Shown piece after piece: positions 31,965-47,042 of a stretch of 64,000 nt of DNA; position 1 is the stretch's first letter, and every line of letters begins with the position of its first letter. Below the pieces are notes generated by a model. It did no database searches and was not told the origin of the DNA. It saw nothing but the letters and a program-made list of their open reading frames with translations. The translations under genes were made by a program, and so were the position numbers. The DNA comes from Narthecium ossifragum. Taxonomy: Eukaryota > Streptophyta > Magnoliopsida > Dioscoreales > Nartheciaceae. Location of the stretch: the NCBI GenBank assembly GCA_963920575.1, contig OY986969.1, positions 19,949,288 to 20,013,287 on the forward strand, written 5' to 3'.

Positions 31965-33672
31965 TGACACGCCTTGAAAAGTGTCGTTACCTTAGCAAGG
32001 ACGCCAAAATTATAAATTTATAATCCGAATCACTACTAACTACTTAAGGGGTAGATAGCTATGAGTCCGGGTCGATCCACAGGGAAAACAGGATTAAGTC
32101 TAATTACCGTGCATAGTTTTAAATCAACGATTAAGGGAGATGGATGATAGTTGGTGTTGAGAACTACTTTTAACTTGAATTAAACTAAATCAGAACAATA
32201 ACAATAGGAGAAAAAGCTAGGAAGTTCTAATCCGTAATCGAGAGCTATCTAGGCATTCCTAGGACAAGAGCAATTCAATAAGTTCAAGATGGTTTTCTAA
32301 GGTTGATAGAAGATCGGCTAGGTCCACTATCACTCAACATAGATTCATTAGAAGCCTAAGTCGGAATGAAGATCAAATCAGCGGATAATTGGTAGGAAAA
32401 TAATCAAAGTGGTTCTAGCACTTTGAGATCGCCTAATCAACAATGATAAAGAATGCATTGTAGGTTACAATCATAGGTCTTAATGGTTCTAGCATTAAGG
32501 TAGTGGTTCTAGCACTCTTACAATCATAAGCTAGGGTTTAGAATCCAATCCAAAGATCTAACATGGTTCTAGCATGAAAGCAACTTGAACAAGTCCTAAT
32601 CCTAGCCTCTAACATGCAATACTCAGAACCAGCGATCGTAATCTCAGCGTAACTTTGACATCCGGACTCGAAACGAGGTGATTCAAGATTCGTTGGAAAG
32701 CTAAGACAGAGATCTACGACTTTTGTGTTTTGAGTTTTCACAAAATCAGGCTGCAAACCCACGAAAAAACCGAGACAAGACAGACCAAAATTCGGGCACA
32801 AAGAGCAAACAATACATTCACAATAATAAATATTACCAATAGATGTAAACTATGAAATCAATCCATTAAACCATCATAAGGTACATGCTCAGATCCATAG
32901 GAAAAACCTAGATAAACTCCCTATTACATCATAGAATTTCCTAGACTAAAGATTTAGCTACTCATTTTGAAGAGACGATCCATCGGAGAAGGTTGATGAT
33001 GCACTCCCGCCATGGATCTATCTTCAAGATCTAACCCTAATGTTTATTGAGGAAGAAGAACCAAGGAAACACCCAGGAGGAGAAGAAATTTCGTCTATGG
33101 GTGGCTGCCAAAAATCCTGCAAATAAGGCTATTTATAGCCTAAGACAAACCCTAACTCGGATTAGTCAATTTCCTTTTATTTTTCCCGCAGCGCCCAAGG
33201 AGATCGATCTCCTTTGGGTTGAGATCGATCTTCTTCACTTCGGGAACTTCAAAAACTGGAATTTTCCCGACCCAGATCGATCTGCATGGGAAGCAGATCG
33301 ATCTGGTTTTCCGTAACTGCTTCTTCTGCACCTCTGTACTAGAAATGACATATCTTCCTCTAGGAAACTCCAAATCACAAACCGTAAAAAGTTCTGAAAT
33401 CTAGACTTCAAGAGATTTCAAACCATATATAGTACATCATCTGGTTCATCCTGAACAGGTACAGTTTTGATGTCAAAGTTGGTTCATCTTTGTTCCTTTG
33501 CTCTTTTGCTCCTAGCAGGTTCTTTATTTGTTCGTTTTAGCTCCAAACTTGATCTAATCTTCGTTGAAGGCTCTTATACCTAAAATGCACCATAGACCAT
33601 CAAAATAGCATTGCTCGGAGGCTAACAAGACTTAGTTAAAGGGGTGATTTGTGCACTTTTCACGCGTTATCA
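31965..33672 (-). mobile_element. Solo gypsy-type LTR, family beta, third layer of the nest
   Basis: On the minus strand it starts TGATAACGCGTG (33672) and ends CAAGGCGTGTCA (31965). GTACT stands on both sides (31960-31964 and 33673-33677), a perfect 5-bp duplication. A minus-strand TATA box (tataaatag) lies near 33131-33139, with two GATCGATC box pairs upstream of it. It is a relative of 19347-21131. Confidence 0.92.
33201..33304. promoter_or_regulatory. Two GATCGATC box pairs, 21-bp spacing
   Basis: Pairs start at 33201/33222 and 33274/33295, upstream of the TATA box in the orientation of the LTR. Confidence 0.65.
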
Positions 33673-34889
33673 GTACTACGGAGGAAGAGCCAACGCCTGC
33701 ACCTGCAAACGCAGCCTGGGTAGGAGTGAGCGATAAGCTCAGTAGGGTTTTACTCTACGTCACATACAAAGGGAGGAAACAATAATAGTGTCGTTTCTCC
33801 GCCTAAGTTTAAAGGATGCCAAGGGGCCCCATAACCCCATCGATTCCCTAGGGATCCAACCTCTCTCAACCGACCATGCTGGGACTGGCACCACCACGCT
33901 GGGAGAAACAGAAACCAGAACTGAGGTGGAATCACCCTTACCCAGTAGGAAACCACTGCCTGGGGACACAAGCCTGGGACATCGACAACCATCCTTAGCA
34001 CTCGGCCTTGGAGAAGTGACACGACCTCTAAACCTCAATAACAATATCATCGTAGCTAACTAGACATTAACCTCGATAGCATAAGGATTCCAATAATACA
34101 ATCACGCCCTAGACCTTGCTACCCAGCCACGGTCCTAGAGCTAAATCCGAGCTACCCGAGCCCTTGGATCGGCAAATAAACCTTCACCCACGCCTAACCT
34201 GGAATGGCTCTAATGCATACAGTGCATGCACCTATACAAGTATCTAACCTAGATGTCACTATATGCCACATCAACATTAGAAGTTCAATAGGTTAAGTAG
34301 ATAAAATGTGAAAGAGAATCCAATCCGATTCTCAACAAGAGTCGGCATCGCAGTGCCGCTATACAATAGCCTTCGGTGCAGCACAGGCACACAGCAGGCT
34401 AAGGTTCCATAGTTACTCCATGGATAAGTGGTCTACAAGTACAACGATAGGACTACCAACCAAATAACCAAACAATCAACCATTCAAGCAACAATTCAAT
34501 TATTCTACGCTACCGTCCCAGACGCACGACGACAATCAGTTGGGCTATAATCAAAGCAGTAGGGCAAACCTTTCGCCCATGTACACTAAGCATGCAAGAG
34601 CACACCTTCGGTCCATTTATCTACTCATTCCCGGGAGTCGTCACTCTCCTGGTTATCCATAAAGCAGTAAATAGCATGCTTATCGAGAAACCGCCTGAAA
34701 TCCTTAAACATTGGTAAATCAGTCCAAAATCCAAGCTACGGTGTAATCCGAAGATAAACCCATCAAAATCCCGATTAAAATATTATACTAGTCCTTATTC
34801 GTCATCGGGAAAGACACACAAGAAATCCAGGTTGAAAAGAAATCAAAATTGTTAAAATCGGAATAAGATTTAGCAAACTGCGCATAAGT

Positions 34890-35360
34890 GATCGATCTTC
34901 TTTATGTTGCACTCCGTCAGAAATAAGAGATCAATCTTCTACCCAAGAAGATCGATCTTTCCTTAATTCTTGTTTTGTCGCAGTCTCGTAGAAAATTTTT
35001 CATAAATCGTAGGAAAATCCTAAAAATATGAAATCAGTGGCATTGGAAAATAAATTCGAAGATCTACAACATTCATCTTAAAAGTTTCACGAGATCATGC
35101 ACACAAAAACAGGAAATCAAGCGTGAAAATAACTGTTCAGCTAAAAGCAGAAAACCTCCTTACCAGCACAGAAGAGATCGATCTTCTACCCAAGAAGATC
35201 GATCGATCTTTCATACGACAGTAAGGCCTATTCAAGGATATCGAAGAAGATCGATCTTCTCTATGCACGCCCTCTGTCAACAGAGGAGATCGATCTTCAT
35301 ACCCATGAAGATCGGTCCTTCATAGTCGGCAGCCTATGTGGCAACTAAAAGATCGATCTT
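34890..35360. promoter_or_regulatory. Cluster of GATCGATC boxes in the gamma LTR
   Basis: Boxes include 34891, 34929 and 34950, 35175 and 35196 (21 bp), 35250, 35288 and 35350. Most carry CTTC/GAAG arms. In this family the cluster lies downstream of the TATA-like box. Confidence 0.55.
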
Positions 35361-36927
35361 CATGGGAATATGCTAACAATCCAATTTCTTATAATGCTGA
35401 AAATCCAATTTCTTGGGTTCGATCTATCAAAACTGGTCGGATTAAAATGAAACTTGGAGGGTATATGCAATTGGGGGTGGGGAATCTATTGGAACTAAGA
35501 AATCCAACTTTTGATGATCAAATCTCCGGATCTAAAACAAATTGACCGAAAGCCGAAGAAAACCGACGAAAACACAATTTGTTAGATTTGATCTATCAAC
35601 TGGTGATAGAATCCAACCAAACTTGGAGGGAAGGTAGATTGGATGGTGGGGGATTCATTCATGCAAAGAAAACCAAGTTTAAATCGCGAAATATCAGATT
35701 TTGACTTATTTGGTCTGAAAACCGATAAAAATACGGAATTCGTCCGAAAGAATACAGAAACGATTCAATAGCAATCTTCTAAACGGAGCATTGAACTAGA
35801 ATACAAGAATTGGAATCATTTCAATAGAAAAAACAACACCAAATCACTAAAATGTAATCCTATAATTAACAATTCAATGGAATCGGGTAGAAACACCTAC
35901 ATGTATAGAAGAGCTGCAGATCTATCAATCCCCAAACTCCGATCGCCGCAAATCCGCCTAGAAGATCCACAGCCCAAGCCTCCAGCCGGCAGCCAAGGAA
36001 GAGAGGAAGAAAGAAAGAGAAAAGAAAGAGAAGAGAGAGAAAAGAGAGGGGTTTATATAGAAAGCTGGAATCGATCACAGCCGTCCATTTCGATCTTTCT
36101 CAATCGAGCTCTGATCTTCCGATCGGAAGCGCTCTTGAGGTTCTAATCAATCACATACACCAATCCAAGGCCGTGTGTGCACTACGTGGGTGTGAAACCG
36201 ACCGGCAAGGCGTAATTTTACCAAATTACCCTTGGAGTAAAAAAACAGCGATGCGATCAACCAATCGCATCCCAAGGCCGCCCGAGCCAAACCACAGAAC
36301 CATACCCTTGACCTAACGCGGTCGGACCGGGTTGGAGGTACGGGTCCTCACACCTATGTTTGTATCTATAGCGGATCCTCACCCTTGTTTCGTCGTTGGG
36401 TGAGGGTGGTGGAACCCTCGGGGAATCAGTAAGGCCGATGTAAGTCTTGTGCCACTCCTTACACTTAGACGGAGGATGACACTGTTGTTGTTGCCTTTCC
36501 CTTGTGTGTGACATTAAAGTAGATTCCCTACTGAGCTTTGTTGCTCACCCTATCCGGGTTGCATTTGCAAGTGCAGGCGTGGCTTCGTCAGGTTCAAGTG
36601 GTTATCTTTCTAGAGGTGCGTCGATTTTAGGTGGTGCGTGAGCTTGAGGAGTTATCTTTATTGTCTATTTACAGTTTTGGACTTGAGGACTCTATGATGT
36701 ATTTAGAGACATGTTGTATAACTTTTATTTTGGTGATATATAAGAAATGATGTTTTCTCTAAATTCATGTAAATTGAGGAATGTAATAGTTAGTTTTTTA
36801 CTCTCATATTCTTATTCTTAATCGTTTAAATTAGTCGTAAATTTGTATATGTTATGCACCACAGGTTGGATTATAAACAGGTTGACTCATGTCTCGATCC
36901 GAATGGGTTTCCGGTCGGGATGTGACA

Positions 36928-38481
36928 TCTACATTGGTCTAGAAGAGATGATTATGAACTTTTAGCTTTCCTCCGCTGCAGTGAGCTCCAAGTTCACAAC
37001 ATTGTCAGCTGATCCAATATATTTTATGAGCCTTGGGAGAAAAAGAGCAAACTGAAACAGTGGCAGATGTTGATCTATCAGCTCCATCAAAGTCCAGAAT
37101 TTTCTTTCATGACAAACATCTTGATCTCTGTCATACAGACAATCCATTTTCTTGAGAGCTTCACTCATAATACATGCAATGAAATATGAGAAAGGAGCTT
37201 ACATGAGTTTATTCTCCTACCAAGGCAATAATGCTTTCAGTACTGTAATGTAGTGTAGAAGCTTAGAATTCAGACAAGAAATGGAAACGAAAAATAGGAA
37301 TAATTGCATAGTAAGCACTCTTACAGAGATGTCTGTTACACAGTTTAAAAAATATTTCAAGGTCTTCAAATATGAGAGTTAAGAGTCAGCTGGTGAAACA
37401 CGAAAAGAATTACATAGTTTTGATCCATATATTAGATTCAGCCGGACACAAAGATCACTCCATCATTAGACTCAGAAATGTCATGGCAGCAATTACCTCA
37501 TTGAAAATGGTGAGATCTTTCTCAGAGGTAAATCTAGTTTCATGTTATCCCACACCTAGAAAACCATACAGAGTAAATTGTTGGCGCTACTCATTTATGG
37601 TTGTCTGATAGTTGATAATTAATGATACAACCAGCAATGGCAACTCAAAGAATATTTACAAGTGCAGTACATTTCATCTTATCGACAAAAAGGATCACAA
37701 GATGCTCACTACAACTATTGATCTCCAAAATTTCTTAGTCAGGTAGCACAAGTATTCACAAACAGAGAAGAAGAAAATGACTCACAATAAAACAAGCTTA
37801 GGGAAAGTGAGCAAATCTGATCGTGCTCTTTTTCGAGCTTATGACCAATTCAGTTTGAGAATTCAATTTTGCTGTGACTTTAAATGTAGATGGTGTATTT
37901 AAACTGAAAATCTTTGGATATCTAGCACCTACAGCAAACAACTTGATAAAGCACTCATCTTAGGAAATTCTAGTCCTGTCAAATCATGCAAGCCTACACA
38001 GTTGAAGGAATGCTGAAAAAATCATATGAAAAACTTCAAGGCATAAATGTTCTGAAAGAAAGTGGCGATCAATTTTCACCCTAAACCTTAAGAGTGCCAA
38101 ATGAGATGACAGTACTTTGGTGCAGATCATCTGTATCATTTACAGCTGGTGAACGGATTAGAACAGCATAATACCTGAATGTATCGCTTTAACATTTCTG
38201 ATGCAGAAGTAGAGGAAGAAACTGTCATCTAACCATACATAGAAGTTCTGAATGGCATTTGTAGACAAAGTAGCAGAATTCGACATGCAAGCTTTCTACA
38301 AAATTCTGATCCCAGCTTAGAGATCCCAATAAGAATGTTCAGTGTTTATTTATTTCCCAGCAGGCTGATGAAATAATTAATTATGAGTACAACAAGACTT
38401 CTGTATTTCATTCTGATCATACAACACAAGGTATATTGCAAGAAATAGAAGATTCCCTTGTCTTACAAGTGAATAACAAAA
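36928..38481. other. Stretch without a clearly recognisable gene
   Basis: Mixed DNA between the LTR stack and the first OPR copy. It holds one exon-like open frame (36962-37168, minus, listed separately). The last 200 bases resemble the 3' flank of the second OPR copy (cacaaggyaaattgc...cttgtcttaca), so they belong to the duplicated OPR unit. Confidence 0.5.
36962..37168 (-). CDS. Exon-like open frame of unknown identity
   Basis: This 68-codon frame (starts MSEALKKMDCLYDRDQDVC, ends LELTAAEES, stop) has balanced amino-acid composition unlike the low-complexity frames around it. No partner exon, promoter or domain is recognised, so it may be the last exon of an old gene or chance. I do not assign a function. 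Confidence 0.25.
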   Translation of the reverse strand: MSEALKKMDCLYDRDQDVCHERKFWTLMELIDQHLPLFQFALFLPRLIKYIGSADNVVNLELTAAEES

Positions 38482-39060
<579 letters not shown>

Positions 39061-39385
39061 CGCTCTTCCAAAAAAAATTCCTTCTTTCCGTCTTCGTAAC
39101 TGAGAACCCTTCAAGATAGGAAAGTAGAGAAATAGAGGCAGTCGGTAGAAGACCGGCGTCTCTGTCTACTTATTCAAAAACGTAGGCTAAATACCTTTTT
39201 GGTCCCTATAGTTTCAGCCATATATTTATGTGGTCCATATAGTTCTAATTTGGCCAATTTCTTTCCTATAGTTTTCAATTTTTGCCAATCCAGGCCTCGC
39301 CCTCGATTGCCGTTAGAAGACCTAATGAAGCCGTTGGTCAACAATGAAATTAACTGAAAACTATGCGCATTAATTAATTCCAATT

Positions 39386-39580
39386 CTAACCCTCTGCAAC
39401 ATTGTTGACCAACTTAGGCACCACCATCACCCGCCATCTTCCGCTAGTAATAGCCTGCAAGATCGCCGCCGACGACTGCCGGAGATCATCGGAGCACCGG
39501 TTAACCTCCATCTCCAGCTTCTCCACGCTCTCCGTCAGCAGCACAACCCTTCTCTTGATCTCCAAAACAACACTCCTCAA
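39386..39580 (-). other. Possible captured coding fragment
   Basis: A 64-codon minus-strand frame (EIKRRVVLLTESVEKLEMEV ... SSAAILQAITSGRWRVMV) has the heptad pattern of a helical protein. I do not recognise the family. Only its position inside the MULE suggests capture. Confidence 0.3.
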
Positions 39581-40437
39581 TGCACCAACTCCTCAAAACA
39601 ACACTCTCTTCATCGTCGTCCCTGCATCTTTCCCTCCCGGCTCCCGCGAACCCGAACGCGCAAGCTGAAGTACCTCAGCCTTCGGCACCAGCTCGCCCAG
39701 CCGCCATCCGATCATCCGCAAGCGATTCCTGGAGGCTCCGGTGCCGCTACCGCGTCGATAGCTGCTGTCGAAGAGCCTCTGACGGCGGTGGAGGTGGAGG
39801 CCTGCAGCTCGACCTCTTCCCACTGCATCCGGAGCACCTTGACAGGCCGGATCCGCACGTGGCTTCGCTACTAGAGCCTGAAGGAGGCGACCGCGGAGGA
39901 GGAGGAAGCCCCACCCTGTTTGATCTCCTCGGTTCCTCCGTTGCCAGATCCGAGACCTCCTCCCGAGACCCAGCGCCGTCGTCGCCATCCATGAGCAACA
40001 ACAACTGGGAGGGGGAGATGGCGAGGAGGGCGCTGAGGGGGAGGGAACGGTGGGAGTTCTGCTCCCCTTCCTCGACGTCGACAGAGCAGGAGGAGGCGAG
40101 CAGCCAGAAAGCAGGAGGGATGGATCTCTGGCTCAGGGTGCCGCACGGCTTGTCTCTTAAGCTGGACTACAAGGAGATCCTCACGGCTTGGTCCGATCGG
40201 GGATGCCTTTACATCAAGGGTGAACGGCCCCAGGTCGTGCCGGAGATCACCAACGTCGCCGCCGGCTGCAAAGACAGTGGCAGCATAGCTACTGTAAGCC
40301 CCTCTCTCTTGTTCTTGTCGAAATCAGAGCGGTCATCGGTCGATGTTCTAAAATGTTGTTGCAGGTGTTCGTGGGCGTCGGATGCACGAGCGTCTGGAGG
40401 GTTTCGGAGGCGACCGGAGGTGGCGGCGGAGGGATGA
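39580..40437 (+). CDS. Long open frame in the MULE, possibly a captured CCT/CIA2-like fragment
   Basis: The 285-codon frame is low-complexity at first (Ser/Pro/Arg-rich, GC-rich). From about residue 180 it reads like a real protein: MDLWLRVPHGLSLKLDYKEI then LTAWSDRG and PQVVPEITN. This recalls the LKLDYxxVxxAWSDRGS segment in front of the CCT motif of plant CIA2-like proteins, from memory. The CCT motif itself is not seen. A GTAAGC donor-like site follows at about 40294, so an exon-intron boundary may have been carried along. Whether it is expressed cannot be judged. Confidence 0.35.
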   Translation: MHQLLKTTLSSSSSLHLSLPAPANPNAQAEVPQPSAPARPAAIRSSASDSWRLRCRYRVDSCCRRASDGGGGGGLQLDLFPLHPEHLDRPDPHVASLLEPEGGDRGGGGSPTLFDLLGSSVARSETSSRDPAPSSPSMSNNNWEGEMARRALRGRERWEFCSPSSTSTEQEEASSQKAGGMDLWLRVPHGLSLKLDYKEILTAWSDRGCLYIKGERPQVVPEITNVAAGCKDSGSIATVSPSLLFLSKSERSSVDVLKCCCRCSWASDARASGGFRRRPEVAAEG

Positions 40438-40989
40438 AGGAAAAGGAGAAGATGCAGGGAGGGGAAGATGGAGTAGATGCAGGGAGGTGAAGACGCCGTC
40501 GTCCCCTCCTCGACGCCATAGTAGGAAGACGCCGCCATAGCAGGAAGACGCCGCCACCTCGCTGCATCCTCGTCCCTGCATCTTCCCCTCCGAATAGGGT
40601 GGTCGTAAGGGTGCTGCGTCAAGGCAACCCGGTGGAAGACCTTGCGGACGGCGTCGGAGAGCTCATCAACCAGGTTGAGTACATCGAACAACTCGTTCTC
40701 GGAGGAGCCTGCCTCCTTCACCGGTCGGCCAACAGCATCACCAGCGACAGGTAATCCAGTTTGACTGGTTGACTGGTTTAGAGCTGGTCAAATACTAGCT
40801 TAACTCCTCAGGTCAACGTTGACCAATGGAATCGTTGGGTCAACTAACGGCAGGCGAGGAAAAGGCCCACATTGAAAAAAATTAGAAACTATGAGGCCAA
40901 AATTGGCCAAATTAGAACTGCAGGGACGTAATAAAGATTCTGAGAAAAATACAGGGACCAAAAAGGTATTTAAGCCAAAAAGGTATTCC

Positions 40990-41128
40990 AAACAAGAGAG
41001 GTGCTTCTTCGCACCCCCTGACACCACCCCCTCTGACACACCAAGAGAGGTGCTTCTCGCGCCACCCCTCTCTGACACACCAACTCTCACCCCCTTCTGC
41101 ACCCCCCTCCCCCCCCCCCCCCCCCCCC
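40990..41128. repeat. Short tandem duplication and a 20-base C run
   Basis: The phrase aagagaggtgcttct(t)cgc...ctctgacacacc occurs twice in succession from about 40998 and 41041. A run of 20 C follows at 41109-41128, then T-rich DNA. Such a run is error-prone in sequencing. Confidence 0.75.
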
Positions 41129-43347
41129 ACCCTCCTTCCTTCGGTTTTTTTCTTCTTTTTCTTCAATTTTGTATTGTTTTTTCTTAATTTTGTTTTTTTT
41201 TATCAATTTTATTTCTTTTTTTATCAGTTTTATTTTTCTTTTTGGATAAACAGTTTTTTTATTATATGTTTGTATTTTTTTGTTTATTTTTTAGTTGTAG
41301 ATTTTGGGAGTCATTATTTGTAAAAATTTTAAAAAGTATAAAAATATAGATCAAAATAAAAGGTATATATATGAAAATAACAAAAATACTAACAGTTAAA
41401 AAATGCATTGTGTTTTGTGAAAAGTCTTATAAGCCGATATTGATTTAATCATATTCAGGGAAGAGTACATGTAACAATACACAAAAAAGAGATACATAAA
41501 AAATATATAAAAATACAAATTCTAATCAAGATTGCCTCCAAATTCTACTCCCGGTGCGCTTGGTGCTGTACATATTACTTTGTACCATAAATAAACACGT
41601 GTCGTATAACGAGCGGCCCATCTTTAGCTCAGCTGGATAAACATATTTTTTAGTCCCAGTATTTTTTTTAAGATTGCCCATCAACTAGATTTCGTGACGG
41701 TTTGTACTTTCCTCCTCTTTCACACGTACGACGGCACTTTGACAGCTTGCCGCCTTTTAATTTAACAAAATTTTAAATAACCAGCATAATACCATTCTCC
41801 AGACCAACTATTTTCGCCCAATTTTTCATATCTTCTCTACTTTCAAATATTTATATAAAACAATATAACGAAGATGTATAAGTGTAATGTATAAATGTAA
41901 CATTATCCAGTCTTAACATAAAAAAACGATAATAACTAATCTGAACTGTGGTAAATTCGGTTGTATAATCACAACTGTTGAAGATGTTCTACCCATCAGG
42001 AACATAATTCTCAAATGAACAACTATCTGAAAAAGAAGATGTTCTCCTGATTGGATGCATATGCTTTATATAGAAGAAGATGATCGATTTGTTGTTGAAA
42101 GTTCATTCATGAAATAAATGACTTATCAATGGTATCCCACATATCAATGCACATTAGGATGCAAAATTCCATTTAGGGGGGGGGTGGGTGGGTGATTTGA
42201 GAAGCAATTTGCTCCGAAGAACCAGGATTGGCAGAAAACTTTGGCCTCTCGTCAAGAGCTGACTTTTTTTGCCATCCACTAGCAACCTGACGTCAGCTTC
42301 ATAGTGGTTGTTTCAGCTCCGTAACTCATAAATTATATGTATATAAGCTATATATACATATAATTTATACACTAAATATACGCATATACACAGAAAGAAG
42401 CTTTTGCCATTGTCCGGTAGAAGTTTCTCCAATCCTGCAGAAGCAGGGTGAGCGTGAAGAATAGCCTCTCGATGGGAGAGAAGACCGTTCTCTATGTGGG
42501 AGAGAAAACCAGAATTCTCATGAGGAGAAAACTACTCAATACTTCATTAAGCAAAAACTGCTTGAATTACAAACCCTAAAACTCTTTTTATAGACTAAGG
42601 AATTGACCAACTTACAGATGGACTCGAATTAGGAATTAAACTCAAACCCAATAACTAATGAACCAATCCCGATTTAAGAAAGAAGAAAACGGCTAGAAAT
42701 AGGAAAACATGCTAAAAATAGTAAAGACCAATAACCTGTCTAAAAAGGAAAGATTTACACTAAAATGGATTTTTAGATCATAAAGAAAAGAAATCTTGAT
42801 CTTTGGAGGCCCAGGTCATGGAGAGATTGAAGATCTCCGATGAATCTTGTGGAGCTCGTCGAGCTGGTCGAAACGGCTGATCACACGCCCCGATCAGACA
42901 TCGTGGTAAAAAATTATTGGGTTCGAACACGACCTGGACGCCAAGGGAGCCTCACTGGATTGGGCTCAGCCAGGTCTGGATCTGGAATTGGTCATGCATT
43001 AGATATGGCCCGTCCGCTTCCTGTGGATGAATGGAGACGGAAAGAGAGCACTACGATGTTCAAATTTTTAAACAGTGGACGTGAGAAAGAAAGTACGTAG
43101 CTGTAACATGCCATCCTGTTCATAATTTAAAACGTACAGTATGAGATGATGATACCTTGATGCAAATCAGTATCTCATGGCGAAGTATAATAGTGTTGAG
43201 TCTAGATTGTTTCTAGCAACGGTGACAAAATAGATGAATAAGTATGATAACAGCAAGCAATACTTCTTTATTTTATTGCACTGCTACACCACAAGGCAAA
43301 TTGCCATACATGCAAGGCTCCCTTGTCTTACAGTCGAAATCACGGAA
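41129..43347. other. AT-rich stretch without a gene, with part of the OPR repeat unit
   Basis: No coding region is supported. Noted are a 9-G run with GGGTGGGTGGGTG at about 42177-42194 and a hairpin-forming palindrome at 42328-42368. 43010-43090 (tggatgaatggagacggaa... gttcaaa) resembles 46420-46480 upstream of the second OPR copy, so it is probably the upstream flank of the first copy, displaced by the insertions between. Confidence 0.45.
42328..42368. repeat. AT-rich inverted repeat with 18-bp perfect arms
   Basis: ATAAATTATATGTATATA (42328-42345) pairs perfectly with 42351-42368 around the loop agcta. No gene is adjacent, so a terminator role is not indicated. Confidence 0.75.
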
Positions 43348-46167
<2,820 letters not shown>

Positions 46168-46247
46168 CTCTTCTATTCCAAAGTATTCACACACACACGC
46201 TCTTCCCTTCTTTGAGTACTGAGGACCCCTCATACTAGGAGAGAGAG

Positions 46248-46256
46248 TATATATAG
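46248..46256 (-). promoter_or_regulatory. TATA box of the OPR gene
   Basis: Minus strand ctatatata lies about 85 bases upstream of the ATG at 46167, leaving a short 5' UTR that contains a CA repeat. Confidence 0.65.
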
Positions 46257-47042
46257 GCCCATTTGTTCAAAGAGCCGTGTGCCATTGGTAAGCGGCTGAA
46301 AACGAGTTCAACCAATCAGAAAAGAACGAACTTTCCACTCTACATTTTCAATTCACGGCGGCAGGTAAACAAGACTTTTGGGTGTCCTATTCAGGCGACA
46401 AAATATAGCGGCCCACTTGCTGGGGATGATGGAGACGGAATGGTGGACATTAGAGCGTTCAAAGATTCAATCGGAGGAAGGTAATAGGAAGAACACTAGC
46501 TGCTCCACCTGCCACCCACTCAATAATTCACTATATTATAAGCTAACATGGTTGATAGAGAAGCTTTTTTTCTGATTTCATGTGCTTGAACTGTAGAAGA
46601 TGTGGCATGGGCATCACCTAATCAATACGTATGTAAGTTATGTATACATGAGATTGGTGGGTGGCAGATTTATTGGAAGAACAGCAGATAATTAATCTTC
46701 TTGCCACTGATATTGTTAAGCAAAGAGATCAATCACCGAGTGATTTGATTAATGAGAGATCTGATGTTAAGGATAAACATCAATCACAGACTGATTTGGT
46801 AAACTTCGGCATTCCTAGTGATTAGCAATTGTAGTTTGATTTTTATATTACTTCCTCATTTGTATAGATCCAATCCTGTGGATCATACCTTATTTGTTGT
46901 ACAGATCCAATCTTTTGGATCATATCTTAATTTTATACTCCATAAATGAAATCAAACTCCATGTCCATAATCGTGGGTGGAAACCAAAAATCTTATTATG
47001 GAATTAGACTTTTCATTGGATTAAACTCCTCGATCCTGTGAA
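46257..47042. other. OPR upstream region, then putative leader of copia element 1
   Basis: Up to about 46600 this is OPR upstream DNA. From about 46710 it has features of a short copia LTR or leader: TGTTAAGCAAAGAG, the repeated (a/g)atcaatcac(c/a)gagtgatttg phrase and two gatccaatc...tggatcata copies. I could not define LTR borders or a primer site with confidence. Confidence 0.35.

Larger units (their letters stand above)
31564..36352 (-). mobile_element. Solo LTR, family gamma, itself carrying another LTR
   Basis: Ends on the plus strand are TGTCAAACCCCGACTC and GGGTCCTCACA. Flanking 5-mers are CCTGT (31559-31563) and CCTAT (36353-36357), 4 of 5 identical. A minus-strand TATA-like box (tatataaacc) lies near 36045-36056. 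Its own length without the inner LTR is about 3.1 kb. It contains no coding region; its open frames are chance. Confidence 0.85.
31049..36927 (+). mobile_element. Truncated 3' LTR, family gamma, split by a later LTR insertion
   Basis: The LTR parts are about 31150-31563 and 36353-36927, ending GGTCGGGATGTGACA. Phrases such as gcattagaagcataaggttagga are shared with 53183 in the LTR at 51263-54084, in the same orientation. Its first part is missing or too altered to see. A complete gamma LTR of opposite orientation is inserted at 31564-36352. Confidence 0.7.
39185..40976. mobile_element. MULE without transposase (possible Pack-MULE)
   Basis: The ends are inverted repeats: GGCTAAATACCTTTTTGGTCCC at the left and, reverse complemented, GGCTTAAATACCTTTTTGGTCCC at the right; similarity continues for about 100 bases (AGTTCTAATTTGGCCAATTT on both sides). 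The 9-mers AAAAACGTA (39176-39184) and AAAAAGGTA (40977-40985) flank it, 8 of 9 identical. Inside are GC-rich, gene-like pieces and no transposase, which is the pattern of Pack-MULEs that carry host gene fragments. It sits just upstream of the first OPR copy. Confidence 0.8.

Noticed and set aside
41625..41690. tRNA-like phrase tagctcagctggataaac
   Set aside because: Only the D-arm resembles a tRNA; there is no B-box or cloverleaf downstream.
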